DNA of 64,000 nt. It comes from Punctularia strigosozonata HHB-11173 SS5. Its lineage: Eukaryota > Basidiomycota > Agaricomycetes > Corticiales > Punctulariaceae. Below are positions 59,776-64,000 of the stretch, piece by piece. The notes beneath the pieces were generated by a model. It saw nothing but the letters and a program-made list of their open reading frames with translations, was not told the DNA's origin and ran no database searches. A program made the position numbers and the translations under genes. How positions within the stretch are numbered: the first letter of the stretch is position 1; the number at the start of each line of letters is the position of its first letter. Location of the stretch: assembly GCF_000264995.1 (NCBI RefSeq), contig NW_006767433.1:4016299-4080298 (forward strand), in the 5' to 3' direction.

Positions 59776-61360
59776 TCAATCCGTCGAGTAGCCTTCCGAG
59801 TCGTCGCTCTCCTGCTTGATCTTCCTGCGTCGCCCGTGCGGCGCCTGCTGCAGCGCGCTCCCGGCCGTGCTTGCGGAGGGGACCGATGGCACCTCGGACG
59901 CGTCGGGCACTCGTTTCCTTCGACGTTCTGTCTCACGAAGGTTGGTCCGCACACCCCACACGGATACGTGCTGAGGACGGCGTAAGAGATCCGGGTACTG
60001 GTTTGTCAATCGAACGATAGCGAACCTTTGTCAGTGCGGTAGACGCCGGCAGACCAGGGAATTCTGCGAAAGACCGGCCGTGAGTTAAGGACCGGTCTGC
60101 GGTATACGATAGAGTTGAGAAAACCTTTGGTCGAGAAGACTCGGAATCGTCCGCCGTAGCACTCTGCGAGAATCGGGACAAGGCCGGGCGGATGTGCCGT
60201 CGGAGAGTAAATGTCGAAGAATCGGTATCGCAATATGAACGATCCCTCGATCTTCACCGCCAAGTCCTGGGATTCGGAGTCAGCCCGGAGGTGGAACGCC
60301 GGCCAAGCGAGTCGAACGAGACTGACGGAAAAGACAAACATGATCGCCTTTCTCCCCTGATGCTCGAGGGAACTCGCTTGCGCGACGGTGGTTCCGGCGA
60401 GTGCCTTTGTGCACATGGACGACTCCGTGATGGGGAATCCATCAAAGTGGGCGAGGACGCCAGGGTCGGTAGGCTCGGCGCTCGATCCATGCGAACTCGA
60501 GGATCTTGCCGTTGGCTGGGATCGGGAAGGGACCGGAGGCGTGGGCGATTCCGACCGAGGGGGTTCCGTGGCTCTCGACGGCGTCGATGGCTCGGGACCG
60601 CGCGGGAGGGCCGAGTACGGATGAGATATCCGGAGCGAGGTGAGACTAGAAGGAGAGATGTCGACGGCCTCGGCGGGAGAAGTGCTGCGCCGTCTTACGG
60701 GCTCAGGCTTGGGTTTCAGCCCCGCGCCGCGCGGGCGCGCGTCCGTCGGAACGGGGAACAAGTCGACGTGACAGATGTGGCCAGAGCTTTGGTGCCTGCG
60801 ACAGAGAGATGGGGTGAGGGTCCAGGGTGATTGAGAGAGAGCACGATGGTGAACGTACGTGTACTCCAGCTCGTGCTCGGTCTCGCGCGCGGTATCACAG
60901 TGGCGAACCTCGTAGAGGTAGAGCTTGAGGATCGGCGGAGGGTCTGACTAAGCGATCAGGACGAGGGTATAGCGACGGTGAGTATGGAAGAGCAGCACCC
61001 AGGGGCCTGCGGTCTGGAGAGCTTTAAGTCTGGCGAAGATATGGCGGGGGAGGAGGGGGGACGACACGGACCTTTCACCGCGTACTTGCGGCCGAGGTCG
61101 GCCTATACGAAGGAGGGAAAAAATAAATAAAAAAGATGACGGGGTGCGGGACTGGCGGTACACACCTGTTGGAGCTCCTCGAGCTCGGCGCGCACGGTGA
61201 GCCCGGCGAAAGGGCCATGGGCAAAGGACGTCGGCAGGCCGATTCGGGACGTGTACATGACGAGCGCCCAGGAGAAATTTACGGGGCGGGAACTGGCGGG
61301 AAGTCGGTGGACTGGTGCGGGTTCGTGCGTATGCAGACGAGGTCCGGGTGTTTGGCGCAT
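59776..61360 (-). CDS. velB: velvet-domain regulator, VelB-like
   Basis: Velvet proteins are fungal NF-kB-like DNA-binding regulators that couple development with secondary metabolism. The first half of the domain is GPFAGLTVRAELEELQQ, ADLGRKYAVKDRRPLDPPPI and LKLYLYEVRHCDTARETEHE, then SGHICHVDLFPVPTD. About 90 residues of disordered Ser/Pro sequence interrupt it (60740-60430). The second half resumes with FPITESSMCTKALAGTTVAQ, RKAIMFVFS, DLAVKIEGSFILRYRFFDIY, CYGGRFRVFSTKEFPGLPAS and TALTKHVSVWGVRTNLRETE, ending in a basic/acidic tail. A domain split by a disordered insert is known for VelB. Start: first in-frame ATG at 61360; a second at 61258 (MYTSRIGLPTS) is also possible. About seven exons. 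Confidence 0.85.
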
Positions 61361-61590
61361 GCACAAGTCGCATTTAAACGGCGGGTGGACCAGAGCGAGG
61401 CACGCGTACGGGCGGAGGGGGGGTCAATGCTGGACCTGAGTTGTAGCCAGGATGCGCGGGTGCTCCACTGTGTCGGATACAACAGAAGGGCGGTGGACGG
61501 TGCAATCCATGAACGTTCCGTTCGATCTGGGGACGTAGAAGGAGACCGCTCGGCCGTCCTCTTTGGACTCTCCCATCGCCGGCCGCGCTC
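61361..61590. promoter_or_regulatory. shared 230-bp divergent promoter, velvet gene and secreted EEP enzyme
   Basis: The two start codons face away from each other over about 230 bases, or about 330 if the velvet start is 61258. Both promoters must lie here. No TATA box is clear; an AT-richer TTTAAAC lies near 61374. Confidence 0.45.
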
Positions 61591-63062
61591 ATGCAGATCC
61601 GTGAGTGCCTCGCGAGCGTCCTTCCGCACCTCATCTATCTCCCGCTCTGGGCCCTCGTGGACACTTACGGCTCAAGTAACCACCTGCCCCTCGCGCCGCC
61701 GTCCACCGCGCTCACCCTTCCGCAGATCCCGCAGGCACCGTCGATGGCCCGTCCAACGGGATGCGCATCGCGACCTACAACCTCCGCTACGACTCCATCC
61801 CGGACAACATCACCGTCCAGCAGTCCCTCAGCCACCTCCCGGACCCGCTCACCGAACCCCTCTTTCTCCACAAGCACGGCGAGCAGCCCTGGTCCAAGCG
61901 CAGGCTCCACGTCGCCCACCACATCCTCAGCGAGAACGTCGACGTCTTTTGTGAGTCGCAGCTCCACCTGTGCCTCTGCGCGTTCACACCGCCACGGCCC
62001 CGCAAGGCGTCCAGGAGGCCCTCATCCGACAGGTCAACGACCTCCAGGAGCTGCTCGGCGACGGCTGGGACCATGTGAGTTGGAGCCGACGACGTCTCTT
62101 CGGCGCTCACCGCGCGTGCCGTGCTAGATCGGCATCGGCCGCGACGACGGCAAGCAGGCTGGAGAACATAGTGCCATCTACTACAGGAGGTCCGTGGTCG
62201 CGAGCGAATGCGTTGGAACGCCACGGGCCGCAGCTGACGATCAGTCCCTGTTCCAAGGTCATCCATCAGGCTAAACTCATGGGACTCGTTCTGGCTCTCG
62301 TACGTCGGCTGAACCCCTCCCTTTCCGTCTCGTTCGTTCACCGCTTTGCTCCACCCGCAGTCTCCAGCCGTTTGAACCGTCCAAGCATCCCGATGCCGGT
62401 TCCAGGAGAATCTGCACCGCAGCACACTTTACCCTGACTGGCTCGAACGCGACTTCGAACTTTACGCTGTTGAACACCCACCTGGACGACCGCTCGGATG
62501 ATCAGCGCAAGCTGGCCGGCGCGATGTTGCTCATGCGCGCCCGTTACGAGGCTGCGAACACAGGCGGCCCGGTCTTTGTAGTCGGCGACTTCAACAGGTA
62601 CGTGACGTACGGGATTCCCTTCGGTAGACCCGATGCTCAATACTCCTCGTTCAGCCCGCCTACCGGTCCCGACGCTGGCGCCTACAACATCATCACGGGC
62701 GCCATCGCTCCCGTACCGGTCCCTGCAGACTTTGAGGAAAAGTACAAGGTCAAGCGGGCCACCCTGCCCGACTTCAAGCTGCTCGATCTACGTGCGGTGG
62801 TCCCGCGACACGTCGTCGGCACCAACTACGCGACCTTTACCGGCTTCACCGCTCCGGACGACGCGTCCATCTGGTCGCGCATCGACTTTATCTTTGGAGC
62901 CAACAACGGGGGATGGTGAGTGCTCGTCTTATGACCTTCCGATGCCTCTGACGAGACCATCGATCCAGGGAGGCCACGAGGTACAAGGTCGATACGGCCT
63001 TGACGGACGACGGTACATTAGCTAGCGACCACCGGCCCGTCTTCGTGGACGTTGTACTCTGA
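61591..63062 (+). CDS. secreted endonuclease/exonuclease/phosphatase-family enzyme, copy 1
   Basis: The EEP fold includes DNases, sphingomyelinases and inositol phosphatases. Fungal proteins of this shape are predicted secreted phosphodiesterases. A signal-peptide-like start (MQIRECLASVLPHLIYLPLW) joins by an intron to SSTVDGPSNGMRIATYNLRY with the first metal-site Asn. Then QPWSKRRLHVAHHILSENVD, LIRQVNDLQELLGDGWDH, IGIGRDDGKQAGEHSAIYY, TLLNTHLDDRSDDQRKLAGA (catalytic NTHLD), VFVVGDFNR (GDFN), TFTGFTAPDDASIWSRIDFI and finally LASDHRPVFVDVVL (SDH motif). Every catalytic EEP motif is present. About six exons. It is followed 490 bases later by a paralogue. Confidence 0.88.
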
Positions 63063-63550
63063 ACGATGCCTTGTGTATCATTCGAACATGATGGGTCGCA
63101 AGCACGCGCACGATTGCTCGACGTTGCCGAATGGCGTTTGCGCGGGCGACCCCACGTGAGCCGTCTTCGATGGCCTGGTTTGGCCGGCGCACCGTCAGGC
63201 GGACACCCCGCACGGCCATCGAAGGACTGATATTCACGAGACGCCCGCGGCTGATGCTCGAGAAGGCCCATCTTGACTGGCCTGTGACGAACGTTGAGCG
63301 AGGGCTCTTCCTTCTCAAGCACGTGCGCGCGCTTCCCGCGCATCCATCTCTCCAATATGCATGCTCTCCGGCGCCTTCTGTCTCTCATACTTCCCGTCTT
63401 CAGTCTACCGAGCTACGGCTTGCGCTGATCCGTGTAGATGACAGGGCGTTTACACATGTTCGTGTCATGGTCATCTCGTCTAGCCTAACTACATAAACGC
63501 CGTCGATGGGGGACGGCTTCCGGCAACACTCTCCGGTACGCGCCAGACCG
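63063..63550. other. intergenic between the EEP paralogues
   Basis: No gene is called. A minus-strand frame at 62888-63388 is Arg-rich and overlaps the end of copy 1, so I treat it as chance. Confidence 0.55.
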
Positions 63551-64000
63551 ATGTCGTTCAAACAGCTTTTCCTCGCGGCCCTTTTCGTAGGATGGTCCAG
63601 CGTGGCCCGCGGGTTCCGCATCGCCACCCATAACCTGCGGTTTGACTCCATGCCGGACAACATCACGGTCCAGCAATCTATCGCCGCGCTGCCCGACCCG
63701 CTCACGCAACCTGCATTCCTCGCGCTCAGTGGAGAGCAGCCGTGGTCGACGAGGCGTATCAAGATCGCCCAGCACCTCATTAGCGAAGGTCTCAGCCTCT
63801 TCGGTGATGATTACATGTTCCTTTAGGATCTACTACTTCCTCTCATCAGCCGTACAGGCGTCCAAGAAGCGCTCGTTAGGCAGGTCAACGATCTCCAAGA
63901 GCTCTTTGGCGACGAATGGGCGCACGTACGTCGTCGCCCCTGAGTCTCTGGCGCGCTCCTTGTCGATATTGAGGATCCCTCTCGTGCGCAGTTCGGTGTC
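63551..64000 (+). CDS. secreted EEP-family enzyme, copy 2, cut by the window end
   Basis: Start MSFKQLFLAALFVGWSSVAR is a clean signal peptide, directly followed by GFRIATHNLRFDSMPDNITV, which matches copy 1 (MRIATYNLRYDSIPDNITV) closely. SIAALPDPLTQPAFLALSGE and QPWSTRRIKIAQHLISEG continue the match; after an intron, VQEALVRQVNDLQELFGDEW follows. The frame then reaches another donor (GTACGT near 63924) and the window ends before the NTHLD, GDFN and SDH motifs. The pair is a local tandem duplication; compared with copy 1 the signal peptide is joined to the domain without the extra linker exon. Confidence 0.85.

Noticed and set aside
1-64000. LTR retroelements or other virus-like remnants
   Set aside because: I saw no reverse transcriptase, integrase, capsid or polymerase-B motif and no long terminal direct repeats in the window.

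Overview
The window is nuclear DNA of a filamentous basidiomycete, most likely an Agaricomycete. Almost every gene is cut by several GT-AG introns of about 50-70 bases with CTGAC/CTAAC-like branch sites. The gene families (Tnp2-type transposase, DUF7587 protein, F-box/LRR protein, velvet regulator, thaumatin-like proteins, P450, BAH-PHD protein) are those of mushroom-forming fungi. There are no operons, and I found no tRNA, rRNA or CRISPR array. Gene models were built by eye from open frames joined at splice sites, so internal exons are better supported than first exons.

Region 1 (1-9400) is the accessory part. It holds a conserved hypothetical gene on the minus strand (41-1505), a degenerate compound tandem repeat (1368-2340), a five-exon Tnp2/CACTA-type transposase (2484-5779), GC-rich repeats, a low-complexity gene with duplicated flanks (about 6911-8414), and a cluster of short inverted repeats (8690-8860).

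Region 2 (9445-30467) is mostly housekeeping: SOF1 and RTF1 diverging from a promoter of about 100 bp, a membrane-anchored copper amine oxidase, VPS26, a multi-pass membrane protein with a long disordered tail, a Ccc1-type vacuolar metal transporter, an AIF-like oxidoreductase and an Ldb17/SPIN90-like actin regulator. A 0.8-kb element with perfect 63-bp inverted ends (23968-24773) lies just upstream of the Ccc1 gene.

Region 3 (30737-43048) has an MFS anion/cation symporter, a remnant of a membrane-protein gene, an F-box/LRR gene, a large Sds3-domain chromatin protein and a DUF7587 protein with an ADP-ribosyltransferase-like look.

Region 4 (44533-64000) has a tandem pair of secreted thaumatin-like proteins that share 5-nt and 2-nt microexons, a cytochrome P450, a lipid-droplet-hydrolase-like protein, a gene of unknown function, a Yip1-family Golgi protein, a BAH-PHD reader, a VelB-like velvet regulator, and two tandem secreted endonuclease/exonuclease/phosphatase (EEP) enzymes, the second cut by the window edge.

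I see no defence island, biosynthetic cluster or other clear new multi-gene system. The most unusual signals are the conserved microexons, the recent-looking inverted-repeat element, a GC-AG intron in RTF1, a start codon alone on an exon in SOF1, and the tandem repeat whose units carry splice-like motifs.
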